A stretch of 64,000 nucleotides of DNA from NCBI RefSeq assembly GCF_904849725.1, contig NC_058521.1:338380638-338444637 (forward strand). The letters run 5' to 3'. Positions 22,564 to 34,083 of this stretch are shown in pieces. The first letter of the stretch is position 1. Each line of letters starts with the position of its first letter. Both the position numbers and the translations under genes were made by a program. A model generated the notes under the pieces. It worked only from the letters and a program-made list of their open reading frames with translations. It made no database searches and was not told the DNA's origin. The DNA comes from Hordeum vulgare subsp. vulgare. Lineage: Eukaryota > Streptophyta > Magnoliopsida > Poales > Poaceae.

Positions 22564-25553
22564 CTAAGGTAATGTTGTCTTGATTCTTATTTTCACGTAT
22601 GCTTCATCGTCATCGTCATCTTCCCTCATCGGGTTGCCGTATTGGTCATAGTCTTCCTCGTTGGCGACTCCATCCATTCCGACAATGTTCCATTTGCATC
22701 TCCTCACGATAACACTGCTGGGATTGGTCGGATCGGTTAGCGACTCCATCCATTCCGACGATGTTCCTTTTGCATGTCCGTCTTGCTCTTTGAACCAACG
22801 CAAGAAAGTGGCATTGTTCTCTATAGTAACTTGGTACATCTTTGCTATTATTTCTTTGTGAAGTGTCACATAATCATCTACCACATCTAGGTGTTATAGC
22901 ACTACTAAGTTAGCCCTGTCAAAGTCGTCCCGTCGATCCGAGTAGTCCACATGCAATTCCCTCCTGCCATTGTTGTGACCTTCTCCTCAGAGCCTCCCAT
23001 GGTGCTTGTTGACGAGCAAACTAACAACAGGGTCTTCTTTGCCTATATAATTCTCACAAAAGGGGATGCACTCTGTGGTCAGATACCCCTAGACGATGCT
23101 CCGCTCGGGACGGGACATGTTACGAACGAATCCTTTGATGACCCCATTCATCCTCTCGAACGGCAACATGTTGTGACGGAATGTTGGCCTGAGGTCGATG
23201 AGGTTGTCCACGATGTGGACACAGAGATGCACCATGACGTCCAGGAACACGGGCGGGAAGTACATCTCAGGCTCACATAGTATGACAAGGATCTCTTCCT
23301 GTAGCCTTCGGAGCTGCTTCACACTGATGGACTTCCGAGAGATAACATCGAAGAAGTTGCACAAACGTGTAAGCGTCTCACGTACGTGCTTTTCCTTTAT
23401 TCCTCTAATGGAAACCGGGAGTATCTCCGTCATCATCACGTGAGAGTCATGAGACTTCATCCCGCTGAACCTTTTCTTCTTTGTGTCTAGAAATCTGCTT
23501 ATATTCCCACAGTAATCGGAACTGACTTTGATTCCCGTAAGGCACTTGATGAATTGATCGATCTCCTTTGGACTTAAGGTGAAGCAAGAAGGGGGGCAAC
23601 CATTCTCCTCCTTCTTGTTTACTTTTCTCCCCCTTGGCCCCGCCGTCGTCTCCGTCTCCATCTCCTCCTCGACTTTTTACGGGGCATGTGGAGACCCCCC
23701 TGATCTTCAAATATTCCAAGTCTTTCCTTGCCTTCGTCCCATGCTTGGTCTTCTCCGGCATGTTCAACAGTGCGCCAAGAAATCTCTCGAGGACGTTATT
23801 CGTGATATGCATTTGATCAAGGCAATGAGGTCTGTCGTGATTCGACCAATACTGCAAGTCCTAGAAACCAGACCTCGTTTCCCTTACCTTCAGCAGCGGC
23901 TCTGGCGCCTTTTCATCTTTCCCGGCACGGGGCACTGTTGCCAGTTATTCAACAACTCGTTAATTTTGGTGTCGCTCCTCTTACGTGGAGGTCCTCGATG
24001 CTTAGCCAAACCATTGAATAGATCTCCACGTTTTCTCCACGGGTCATCCTATTCGAGCCATCTATGTTGCCCCATGTACACGATTTTCCTAGACCCGCCA
24101 TATTTCATTGACCTAAGCTGCTAAGACGTTATATCATCCATGCACCTGTGCATCTGCGGTATCCATGGCACACCTGGCCTAAGGTTACCCGTAACCGAGA
24201 TAGTCGTGCACCATCGTCATCAGCGCAGCTCTCATATAGAAATATTCTCTTGTGCTGGCGTCCCATGTCTTGACCGGCGATTTCCATAAAGTGTCTAGCT
24301 CCTCTTTCAGAAGCCCCATATACAGGTTAATATTATTTCGCGGTTGTTTAGACCCTTGAATCAGAATGCTCATGTCTATGTACTTTGTCTTCATACACTT
24401 GCATGGGGGGAGGTTGTACTTCCATACAAAGACGGACCATGTGATGTGGTTGGTGCTGTGGTTTCCAAACTGATTCACGCCATCGGTAGACACACCAAAC
24501 ACAATGTTCCTTGCATATTCTCCAAAAAATCGATATTTGGCATTGAATGATCTCCACTTGCTAGCATTTGGGAGGTGTCTCAGCTTTGGATCATCTCCAT
24601 CATCGGGCTTCTTCCTCTCTGCGTGCCAGCGCATTAGCTTTGCTTCCTTAGGATCTATGAAATACCGTTGTAGATGGGGAGTGATCGGAAAGTACCATAC
24701 AACTTCATAGGAGCTTTCTTGTCCTTCCTTCGTGTACCTAGAAACATTGCATTCTGGACACCTGGTTTTTCCCGCGTGCTCCCCAGATAAATGATGCAAT
24801 TGTTGATGCATGCATGGTATCTACTGTGTGGCAGATCAAGAGGGCAAACGAATTTCTTAGCCTCATCGATACTAGTAGGACACAGGTTCCCCGTGGGAAG
24901 AACTTTATTATGTAGATACTTCAAATGCTCATCGAGGCTTTTGTTTGTCCATTTGTTTTTGGCCTTTGTCTTTAGAAGTTCTAGCATGAAACTTAAGCGG
25001 GTAACCTCGGGATCACAATCGTCATATAATGGAGTCCTCGAGTCAACTTCAAGTTGCGCCAACTTGGCCTCCTCTCTAGAAGCAACTCTGTCACTAGTCG
25101 TACTCTTGCGAAGGAGGTCTCGAACATGAGGATCCTGCACGACTAAACTTAGTAGCGTTCAAGTCTGCAGCCTGTCTTTTGCCTCTTCTCCGCCTTGTCC
25201 GGACTCTACTTCTTCGCCGTGTACAAAATCTTCTCCGCCGCCGTGTCCGGACTCTTCCCCGCCGCCGTGTTCAGACTCTTTACCGTCGCCGTGTCCGGCG
25301 CCATCGTCTTCGTGTCGTTATTCCCTGCCATGTGGACGTCCTCATCATCATCTTCACTTATCCGCCGAGTATAGCCATCTATGAAACCATTGATAAGCAA
25401 GTGGGCCTTTAAATGTCCACCATCAAGAGGGTTCAAATCCAGTCCTTCTTTTCATTTTTTACACGGACATCTAATCCTAGTCCGTTTATTTGCATACATG
25501 TCCATCACCGCGGATTGCAAGTATCGCTCCACCTTCTTTCCACTCACCTTCAT
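22564..25553 (-). pseudogene. TNP2-type CACTA transposase pseudogene (CACTA-3)
   Basis: A second En/Spm-type transposase relic. The start ATG at 25553 (MKVSGKKVERYLQ) follows a splice acceptor (CCGTGCAG). The N-terminal Cys-rich part has CPCKK, followed almost at once by a stop (about 25466). An acidic linker at about 25300-25195 has an 8-residue repeat (GGGEESGH-like). Then come a segment with VCPLDLPHSRYHAC, the core (24557-23447, with HDYLGYG and DQMHITNNVLERFLG), a DUF4218-like part (23661-23089, with MLPFERMNGVIKGF), and a C-terminal DUF4216-like end (22884-22564) finishing in an acidic DDDDDE stretch. Reading passes among all three frames, so it is inactive. It is laid out like the CACTA-2 copy but is clearly diverged from it. 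Confidence 0.85.
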
Positions 25554-25802
25554 GACTGCACGGTATAATAAGAAAAAAGGTTATAAACAAAATGCATGCA
25601 TGCATCAAAGTCATAATTTTTTTTGGCATTACCTTGCCTTAAAATAGGACATCTCGAGTTTGCTCGAAATTCGCCGAAACGGAAATAAATGCCTTCATAT
25701 CGCAAACACACATATTAGCATTATTGAAATGCACAACTTTTTACTCACCTATATATATCAGATTGTGCACGGCTAAGTAAATAGCTAGATCTTGTTGTTG
25801 TG
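25554..25802 (-). other. Leader region upstream of the CACTA-3 transposase gene
   Basis: On the minus strand this holds the splice acceptor just before the start codon, and TGCATGCATGCA near 25590-25605. It is otherwise featureless AT-rich sequence. It probably contains a first exon and intron of the element's gene. Confidence 0.4.
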
Positions 25803-25890
25803 AGGAGAGATGACTCTAGCTAACTAGTGGAGAGGGAGAGAGATGACTCTAGTTAACTAGTGGAGAGGGAGAGAGATGACCTAGCTAGCT
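25803..25890 (+). repeat. Tandem repeat of about 35 bp, two and a half copies
   Basis: GAGATGACTCTAGCTAACTAG then TGGAGAGGGAGAGA is repeated at about 25806, 25842 and 25874 with small changes (CTAGTTAACTAG, then CCTAGCTAGCTAG). It lies in the 5' region of CACTA-3, before a GA-rich stretch at 25900-26110. Confidence 0.7.
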
Positions 25891-26130
25891 AGATCTATAT
25901 GTATGGAAGGAGGGAGAGCCAAATAAATGTGAAAGGTAGAGTTAGAAGAGGCCATTTATGGAGGATAATTAGTGTGGAGGGGGCCTTAATGGGGAGAGAA
26001 GAGAGGCATAAACAAAATAGAAAAGGGGAAAAATGGTGGAGAAGCAACTTAGAGAGAGGAGAGGAGAAAAGAGGGGAGAGGGCAAAGGAGGGAGGAAGGG
26101 GGAGAGGGGTGTCGGGGTGAAAGCTGCCCA
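25891..26130 (+). other. GA-rich low-complexity stretch in CACTA-3
   Basis: Purine-rich sequence (GAGGAGAGGAGAAAAGAGGGGAG and similar steps). Open frames on both strands (25895-26214) are low-complexity and have no domain. Confidence 0.55.
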
Positions 26131-26454
26131 CAACCACGCGTAGTGGTAGAGCTTTTTAGAAAGCAACACTACTGCTAAGTGGGACCCAATAGTAGTAGTG
26201 CTGCTTCTAGACAAGCGCTACTACTATTAAACTTAGCAGTAGCGCTTTTATGTGCACGCACTGCTACTACTGCTACCGTCAGTGGAGTTGTCGGGCCACG
26301 TTTAGCAGTAGTGCTTTTTGCATATCAAGCGCTACTGCTACGACCATTATGAGTAGCGCCTGGCGGAGCCAGCTCTACTGCTAAGTAGCAGCAGTGCATG
26401 CTATTTTCCATCGCTACTACTAGGCTCCTACCTATAAGGTTTTTCCTACTAGTG
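26131..26454 (+). mobile_element. CACTA-3 right subterminal repeats and terminus
   Basis: Repeated AGCAGTAGCGCT and AGCGCTACTGCTA motifs match the left block at 22010-22195. The end is TTTTTCCTACTAGTG at 26440-26454, the inverse of CACTAGTAGGAAAAA. The following three bases (TGT, 26455-26457) would be one target-site copy, but the other copy cannot be checked because the left terminus is missing. Confidence 0.85.
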
Positions 26455-26868
26455 TGTACCGCACCTGATGTTTGCCTTGCCATGAGTTTGTCAAGGGGTA
26501 CAAGAGTGATCGAGGAATGGATCACTGGATAGCGGTCACAATTATCCTTAGTAACTTGAGGACTAAGGAAATGTTTCTCGATAATGGAGGTGACAAAAAA
26601 GTTCGTCGTAAAGGGTTACGTCGATGCAAGCTTTGACACCAATCTGGATGACTGTGAGTAGCAGACCAGATTCGTATAATGGAGCAGTCCTTTTGAATAG
26701 TTCCAAATGAAGTATGGTAGCAGCATCTACAGTATGACATAGAGATTTTTAGAGCACACACGAATCTGAAAGGTTCAAACCCGTTGACTAAAACCTCTGT
26801 CACAAGCATTAGGTGTGAATAACATAATGATGTGAACTAGATTATTGACTCTAGTGCAAGTTGGAGAC
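26455..26868 (+). pseudogene. 3' end of a Copia pol gene (RNase H remnant) with polypurine tract
   Basis: Degenerate coding sequence ending directly at an LTR start. A short stretch near 26614-26650 reads YVDASFDTNLDD, the usual first acidic motif of Copia RNase H (YVDADFAGDLDD-like), and is followed at once by stop codons. The usual rest of RNase H appears shortened by an internal deletion. The last bases, GTGCAAGTTGGAGAC (about 26854-26868), are the polypurine region that normally precedes a BARE/Angela 3' LTR. CACTA-3 ends inside this gene, so it inserted after the Copia element. Confidence 0.7.
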
Positions 26869-28615
26869 TGTTGGAAATATGCCCTAGAGGAAATAATAAA
26901 TAAGTTATTATTATATTTCCTTGTTCATGATAATCGTTTATTATCCATGCTATGATTGTATTGATTGGAAACTCAAATACATGTGTGGGTACATGAACAC
27001 ACATTGTCCCTAGTGAGCCTCTAAGGACTAACTCGTTGATCAAAGATCGTCACGGTTTCCTGACCATCGACATGAGTTGTCATTTGATAACGGGATGACA
27101 TCATTAGGAAAAGGATGTGATGGACAAGACTCAAACTATGAACGTAGCATGCGACCATGTAAGTTTATTGCTACTATTTTCTGCATGTCAAGTATTTGTT
27201 TCTATTACCATGAGATCATGCAAATCCCGGAGGAATGCCTTGGGTGTATAAAACGTCACAACATAACCGGGTGACTATAAAGTTACTCTACAAGTATCTT
27301 CGAGGGTGTCTATTGGGTTGGTATAACAGAGAGGTATCTCTAGGGCCCACTCGGTAATACAAGATCACAATGATTTTGCAAGCACTGTGACTAAGGAGTT
27401 AGTCACGGGATCTTGTATTAAGGAACGAGTAAAGCGACTTGCCGGCAAGGAGATTGAACTAGGTATGGAGATACCGACGATCGAATCTCGGGCAAGTAAC
27501 ATACCGATGGGCAAAGGAACAATATATGAGATTGATTGAATACTTGACATCGTGGTTCGACTGATAGAGATCTTCATAGAGTATGTAGGAGCCAATATGG
27601 GCATCCAGGTCCCGCTATTGTTTATTCACCAGAGAGTGTAGTGGGTCATGTCTGCATAGTTCTCAAACCCATAGGGTGTGCACACTTAAGGTTCGGTGAC
27701 ATTTCATTATAGTTGAGTTATGTATGCTGGTGACCGAAGGTTGTTCGGAGTCCTGGATGAGATCCCGGATGTCACGAGGAGTTCACGAATGGTCCAGAGA
27801 TGATGATTGATATATAGGAAAGAGGTATACGTGTTCCGGAAAGGTTTCGTGCACTATCGGTAAAGTACCGGGAGTGATGAATGGGTTTCGGGGGTTCACC
27901 GGGAGGGGCCACCCATCCCGGGGGGGGGGGCACATAGTATTAAGAGGTCGCGCATCAGCCCTTGGTGGGCTGGACGGCTAGCCCCTATGGGCCTATGCGC
28001 CCAAAGTGAGGAGGTGGAGAGGAGTTCAAGTAGGAGAGGACTCCTGCTAGAGCCCGCACCCAATTAGGTCATGGTGCAGCCTTAGCCTCCCTCCTATATA
28101 TAGTGGAGAGGAGAGAAGCAACCCCACCCGAAAAGGGTATGGCGTGCAGCCACACCTAATTAGGTTATGGCGTGCAGCCGCACCCAATTAGGTCATGGCG
28201 CAACTTTCTCTCCCTCCTCTAGTTCGTTCTGCCTCTAGATTGATTCAGCAGGGCACGACCAAGCCTTGCTGGATCAGCTCCACCAACACCGTATCCATGC
28301 AGTCGTGCTGATGGAGAACTCATCTACCTCTCTACCCCTCTTGCTAGATCAACAAGGCGGATAACATTATCGAGTTGTACGTGTGTTGAATGTGGAGGTG
28401 TCGACCATTCAGCACTAGATCAGGACAGATCGTGATGGGATCGTGGGATGGATCATGACGAGATCGCGGGACTACATCAACCACATTATATACGCTTCCG
28501 CTTAGAGATCTACAAGGTTATGTAGATGCACTCCCCCCTCTCGTAGATGTTTGTCTCCATAGATTGATCTTGGTGAGCGTAGGAAATTTTTTGTTTCCCA
28601 TGGAACGTTCCCCAA
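26869..28615 (+). mobile_element. Copia 3' LTR, Angela/BARE/WIS type
   Basis: It starts TGTTGGAAATATGCCCTAG directly after the polypurine tract and ends near GGAACGTTCCCCAA (28602-28615), with the expected final CA apparently lost. Length is about 1.75 kb, normal for this group. Recognisable stretches include TTATTATATTTCC, ATAATCGTTTATTATCC, GATAACGGGAT and GGGCATCCAGGTCCCGC. A TATA box is at 28093-28103 (CTATATATAG). A run of 11 G is at 27920-27930. No 5-bp target duplication could be confirmed. Confidence 0.9.
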
Positions 28616-28816
28616 GAGAAATTGTGTGGTTCTCATATTTGTTCGATAACTTTGGTTCTCACTGAGGGAAATACTTACCCTTGTTGTGCTGCATCATCCC
28701 CTCCTCTTGGGGAAAATCCCAATGCAGATCACAAGTATCAAGCCGGCATCGCTCCGCGATCAACCACCACTCCCAGAAGTTGCATCATGTGCGGTCTTCT
28801 TGGCACACGAGCCACT
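28616..28816. mobile_element. Retrotransposon fragment, unassigned
   Basis: Contains TTGGTTCTCACTGAGGGAAA and CTGCATCATCCCCTCCTCTT, a pattern also found near 42630-42685 close to the 3' end of a Gypsy LTR. It is probably a small piece of such an LTR squeezed between two Copia LTRs. Confidence 0.4.
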
Positions 28817-29990
28817 ATTTGGAACCATAGTAGAAAACAAAAAAATCGCCCTACGATCAAGCAGGAACACTATGAAGATACAATAATAGTTTTGATTATG
28901 ATCATTACCATGACTGAGTTGAGGCGACAAAAGAACATGACGTTGTCTATCATACCTCGAGTCCCTCAAATCATATATGAACGATCGTCCAAACCGCCCA
29001 CAAACGATCTTTCGAACTGAAGACTGAAAGCATGACCTCTCTACTTGGTTGCAAGCGTGTTGTCTCATGATTTGGCACCGCTTCACCGTCCAGATCTGAT
29101 TGTTGTTGGAGAATTAGAGGTTGGATATTAGAGCCACACGGGGCTTCTAAGTATGATGATTATAGAAACTAGACCTAGCTCTAATTAGTCAACTAGGACA
29201 AACTAGAACTTTAAGAACTAGAGGAGGCTCCAAAACTTGTGTGTGTAATAGCGGTCAATACCTAAGTATAAATAGGTTCGAGGGGGAAGGGAGGGTGCCA
29301 CAAGGGGACAGAAATCCCTCCACTTTAGTCTTCCAAGGGAGGAGGAGTTGGACTCCCCCCTCCTCAATTTGTCTCCCTTCCTTAGGTAAGGGAGGAACCT
29401 CCCACATGGCCTTTTATGGCTTGTTGATATTTAATTAAATACAAAATTGTTCTAAATACTTTCAAAATGTTATATATATAATTTAACATCCCCAGAAACA
29501 TTTTTCCACATATATATCGCTTATGGGTAATACCCGGGATTACCCAATCCTTGTGGAACCCTTCCGGCGATCCCAAAGCGCTTTCGGGTCCTCTCGAAAT
29601 TGTTTCTTATATTATTGAAACAATTTCACAAATATGTCCTTATCACTCCCATACTACTAATATTCAACATATCATGATTACCTTAAGCTTGCGACCCCGT
29701 AAGTTCGATAACTCATAGACAAGAATGAAACCCCTTCCTTTAATAAATGGTAGCGGAACCGTGGACATCCATGTTGAACCCTATGAGTAGACAAATGAAA
29801 TTCGAGTGAACCTTTGGTTACCATGATAAATTTCATTTGCTTTGCGATACTTTACAAAAACCGGTATGTAGCGGTATCCTCCTGAGTCATCACATTCTCA
29901 CTATACCATTATCCTCGTTGTCGGTTTTGTTTTTCTTTCTCGTTTCCTATTCCGGAATTGCTACTGGTAAACTGCATTGTGTTTTTCTCA
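28817..29990 (-). mobile_element. Reverse-oriented Copia-type LTR
   Basis: Read on the minus strand it ends in TTTTTTTGTTTTCTACTATGG then TTCC, the usual tail of grass Copia LTRs (TTTTGTTTCCC...CAACGTTCCCC). Upstream of that it has CCTATTTATACTTAGG (about 29262-29277) as a possible TATA region and GGTAATCCCGGGTATTACCC, a palindrome at about 29526-29545. The 5' boundary is not clear and the given end is an estimate. No pol sequence adjoins it, so it is a solo or truncated LTR. Confidence 0.5.
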
Positions 29991-30735
29991 GAAAAGGAGC
30001 GGAGCTGCATCACATTAGAGATAATTATTTCCCTTCACGACAACCAAGGTTATCGAACAACTAGGAAAATCACACAAACCTTTGTTAGCAGCTCCTACAC
30101 ACACATAACCAAACACTTGCACCCAAGGCGGGCAAGAGGCTTGTCAAGCCCTTTAACTTGTTACTTGCAAGGATTAAATACTGATAGATATATAATATAA
30201 ATATATAAATATATAATTAAATAACAGAAAATAGACGGAAGCAAAAATTTGTAGTTGTCGCTAGAGGCTTGTCTCTTGAAAATAGAATACGGTGTGTAGA
30301 CAAATTATTGTTGGGAAATTGACAAAATAGCGCATAGTCATGACATTTTATTCAAGTCAGTGATCATGAATTTTAACGGCCAAAGAGCGACACTCCATGT
30401 GCTTTCCATTTATTTTGAGTTACGGCGTGTGATCTATCTGGTTGTCCCATTCACCATCGCATCATTCGCATCATCTAGATAGCATCGGCACTCCGTTATC
30501 GTCATTTTTTCAAAAAAACTTGAATCCATTCGTAGCTACCGTTTCTCTCCATTCTTGTTGTTCATCATTTGGGGACCAAACATACATGCACACGCTCGCC
30601 ACATTGTTAAAATATTGTTTTTAAAAGTGCGTATATAACTTTCTTGGAATGGGTTGAAAGTTGGTGTGTGGCCTTAATATAGTGTAGGTAGACAGCCTAC
30701 CAAATTTCGTCGCATTAGGAGTCCGTTTCATACCC
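29991..30735. other. Unassigned intergenic sequence
   Basis: It includes an AT-rich run of TATATAATATAAATATATAAAT type at about 30185-30225 and no convincing gene. Repetitive DNA is likely given the surroundings. Confidence 0.4.
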
Positions 30736-31300
30736 GAACCATTAAACATAGGGCAGTACTGAACATCGGCGTGCGTGCGCGAACGCTCGTGCCGGTTGCA
30801 GCGCGGCCGTCAGATCTGAGGGACGCACCGTTAGATCTATCCATGCAGCATTTTTTTTGATGCAACAAATTTCCTCCATGATGCAGCAATTTTCGACAAC
30901 GGTTGCAACAAAAATATAGTTGTAGAAAAAAATATCTACGTGATCGTAGCAAAAAACGAAGATGATGATGCGTGGTAGAAAAACAAAAAAGGGTTTTACA
31001 AAACAATCCGGTGAAATCGGGTTGCAACTCTGACGAACGTGTATGCAACTTTTTTAGTGAACGGTTGCAGCAAAAAATGATGCCGGTTGTAGCAACAATT
31101 AACACGGTTGAAGAAAAAAAAATCCAACGAACTCGAGTTGCAACCAAACGTGGATGTCGCTTTTTTAATGAACAAACTGTAACAAAAATAGTAAACGCTT
31201 GTAGCAAATTTTACCACAGTTGTAGCAAATCTGGACAAAAATTGTTGCATACAATGGCAAGCGAGCGCGAGCGGGTCACGCGCGACTCTATAGCCGGATA
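30736..31300. repeat. Block of GTTGCA/GTAGCAAAAA repeats
   Basis: Irregular copies of GGTTGCAACAAAAA, TTGTAGCAAA, GATGCAGCAATTTT and the like on both strands, framed by GC-rich ends (GTGCGTGCGCGAACGCTCG at about 30770 and GCGAGCGCGAGCGGGTCACG at about 31260-31280). The GC-rich ends are loosely inverted relative to each other, suggesting a foldback or MULE-like non-autonomous transposon. Open frames here mostly translate the repeats. Confidence 0.45.
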
Positions 31301-31540
31301 AAGCATCACACGTTTTTGTAAATGAATCTTGTCGTTGGGTTGCACGTGTTCTTTCTCTTCTCACCCCTAGCCCATTTAAACACATCCCAGTAACTTAGCC
31401 TAGCCCACTCCGATCGGAAACATCGGATCGTGGTCGAAGGGTTGACTTTCATCCCCAAAACCCACAATTTTGGACCTACCTATAAATAGTAGTGCACACA
31501 CCCCTCACGCGCGCCCGAAAACTGCACCAAACCGAAATGT
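31301..31540 (+). promoter_or_regulatory. Promoter-like sequence with TATA box
   Basis: ACCTACCTATAAATAGTAG gives a consensus plant TATA box (TATAAATA, 31481-31488), preceded by CCCATTTAAACACATCCC and CCCAAAACCCAC. No coding sequence that I recognise follows, so it is an isolated promoter-like segment, perhaps from a retrotransposon or captured by a neighbouring element. Confidence 0.35.
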
Positions 31541-33772
31541 TTCCTCACGTCCAGGCTGCTGCGGGCATGTCAGGCCTCTTGATGCCACGTGCCGCGGGGG
31601 TCTACCCCTTCGGTGGGGGGAGGCTGGCTCCTGAGGCCGCTGGCTCCTAAGGCTTCATGAGCCCGCGGGGTCCTGACACCTCGCGATGTGCGTGTGACCC
31701 ACACCCCTTGCAGTTTGTCGATATCCTGAGTAGCAAACACCCAAGCCCTTGGCGCTTGGCGCCATGCTCCTGGCTCGTGGGGGCGCATGCCAGGGAGCGC
31801 CTTGACTAGGTCATCGGGCGCCCCTCGTCACACTAGCCAAGCTAGCCGGCTCTAGGAGGGAGCCCCCGAGCTCGACCTGACGAGGGTGCCTGGCGCGACC
31901 TCTTTTGCCGAAGGGACGCGTGGGCCGTCTTGGAGTGCGAGGCCCATGGTAATAGCGTCTATCACGACACCCTTCCCCCCGGTGGACCGTGGTCGTGGCG
32001 GTAGGGTGGTGCCGTTCTGGGGGTGCGTGCTGCAAGGTCACCCGCGTTGAGCGTCTTTTTGAGGAAGATTGCGTCCGCTCTCGCCGCGGGGTTGGTCACC
32101 CCAACTTTGGTGAGGGTGGTCCCCGGGCACGTCCCCACTGTCGTCGCTATGATCACCTTCGCTCCCGGGAATGCGTGTGACGTGGTTCTAGCGCTGGATA
32201 GCATGCTCACTATGGAGAGAACTGATCGCTCGGCAATCCTCTGTGTTCTGAGCGTGCGTGTTGTGGTGGGCGCAGCACATCCCGCCAACTCTTTCGGTCG
32301 CGCCTCTGCAGGGGGGCGGCGGTGCGTCAAAGCCGGTCATCCAGACCTGGAGGAGCAGGAGCAGAGCACGAGGTGGTTGGGTCGGGCCCCTCTGGCTGTG
32401 GACTGAGCGACTTATCCTGAGGTGGTGGGGCCCGGGCCAAAGCGGGACGTAGAGCGTCAGGTCCCTCCTGGTGATGGTGACGAGCTCGGCAATGTGGTCT
32501 TCCTAGGCCTCGTACCCCTCGTCTGTCGAGCGGTGGCAGAGGAGTTCACTCGCCATGAGCAGCACATCTTGCGAATTCCAGTATCCCACGTGAACGCAAG
32601 CTGAGACAGATGCCGCAGGGGACGCAGCGAGGCAGCCGCCTTGCCGCACCGAGGGACACGGGGAGCCCTGTTGCCCGCGGGCAGCGCGAGCGACGACGGT
32701 GGGGGCCGTGATGCTGGTGGACCTGTAATGGTCGTCCGGTGCTAAGCGCCCGGGATGCACGCGGCGAGCGTCGTCCATGGGGTCGGTGAAGCTGGAGAAA
32801 AAATTGGAGCAGGAGGACGGCTGCGCAACCCTACTTGGCATGCCAAATGTCAGAATCGGGGGCTTCGCAGACCCAGAATGGTTCGAACTATCGGGTGCAA
32901 TCGCTCTCCTACCCTGTTCTACCTCTCAACTTCACTGCGACACACGAGAAATTTACCAGGTTCGGGCCACCTTGCTGTGTAAAACCCTACTCCTGCTTGT
33001 TTGGATTCCTTGAGGTGGAAGACGAGTACTAAGGTGGGTTCTTGCCCAAGTGAAGACGATGGATCCAGGGATCCCTGCTACACAGGCCGGGCCTCTCTTT
33101 TGTATTGGCCTTTGTCGTCTACCCCCGAAAACACTCTTGACGGGAAGGTTTGCCACAACGGCCATTTTGAATGGGGACATGACTACAGTCTGCTATGACA
33201 AAGGTGGTCTTTACGTGCAAAAGGTTTTCGCCATGACACGTTGGTGGGCTCTGGGGTGACCTCCGTCCTTCCGAGCCCCCAACCTTAGTCTTCTTGCACC
33301 AAACGGGAAACATTTGGGTGTTTCTTTGGAAGCGCGCTAGCTGACCCATCTTCCTTATCGCGAAAGAAGAAAGCCCTCCTGTCCGTGTCTGCTGGCACCG
33401 CTCCTGCGAAGCCTATGCAGCCCGTGTCACCTGCGTGGAGGCACTGGTCATGCGACCCTACCAAGTTGCCCTTGACGAGCCTGTACCTTGAAAGCCTAAG
33501 GGTGACCTCAGGACGCGTCCTTACGGTGGGCATCCTATCATGGTCCTTGGCAATGATCCTCTGATGCTTGCCTCGCGAGGCGAGGACCGTCGCAAGATTT
33601 TCCTTGTTAGGCTTGTTGATGAACTGAGTCAGGCTTATGCAGCTCGTCGTGCCTCGGGCCACAGGCCGACGGGCTTGGGTACCCCGGTCCTAGGTGCCCG
33701 ACACGCCAAAGACCGTGCAAGCCGTCGAGCCACGGCGTCCCAGTGTCTTCCACGCACGCACCTCCATGCTCA
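31541..33772. mobile_element. GC-rich Gypsy-type retrotransposon relic
   Basis: Very GC-rich sequence without an intact domain. At 32948-33000, TTACCAGGTTCGGGCCACC then TGTGTAAAACCCTACTCCTGC matches a signature found near the 5' end of several Triticeae Gypsy LTRs; the same signature occurs at 44125-44175. The LTR-like part may start near 32830 and runs on to the MULE insertion. Open frames of 60-130 codons on both strands overlap one another and are typical of GC-rich DNA. Confidence 0.4.
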
Positions 33773-33781
33773 TTTTTGTAT
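33773..33781. repeat. MULE target-site duplication, left copy
   Basis: TTTTTGTAT, identical to the right copy at 36022-36030. Confidence 0.95.
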
Positions 33782-33952
33782 GAGTTAAATGCAAGCACGG
33801 TCCTAATTCTTTTCTGAAAGTGTCACTTGGGTCCTAATTCTTTCAAAATGCATATCTGAGTCCCATATCTTTTTAAGTTGTTCATCCGAGGTCGTAATCT
33901 CGTCTGACCGCCGCTGACTAGTGCCACATCGACACCAGAGGGCCCGGGCGGG
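33782..33952 (+). repeat. MULE left terminal inverted repeat
   Basis: Starts GAGTTAAATGCAAGCACGG and ends in GGGCCCGGGCGG. It pairs with 35852-36021 with about 97 percent identity by eye. Homology stops sharply after the GC-rich end. Confidence 0.95.
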
Positions 33953-34083
33953 AGTTTTCCCGCGCGTGGCGGTTGGGCTTATATGCAATTTGGCCCCTGA
34001 TTAATGCCTCGTTCCCATTCCCCCATCCCTAGGTCTGCTCCACCCCCCCCCCCCCCCCGCTCGTTCCGCCGCCGCCCAACGCC

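Noticed and set aside
28622..29086. 132- and 108-codon frames on opposite strands
   Set aside because: They fall in a reverse-oriented Copia LTR end and its flank.
31541..33780. Several 60-127 codon frames in GC-rich sequence
   Set aside because: They overlap on both strands, lack domains, and lie in a retrotransposon relic with Gypsy LTR signatures.
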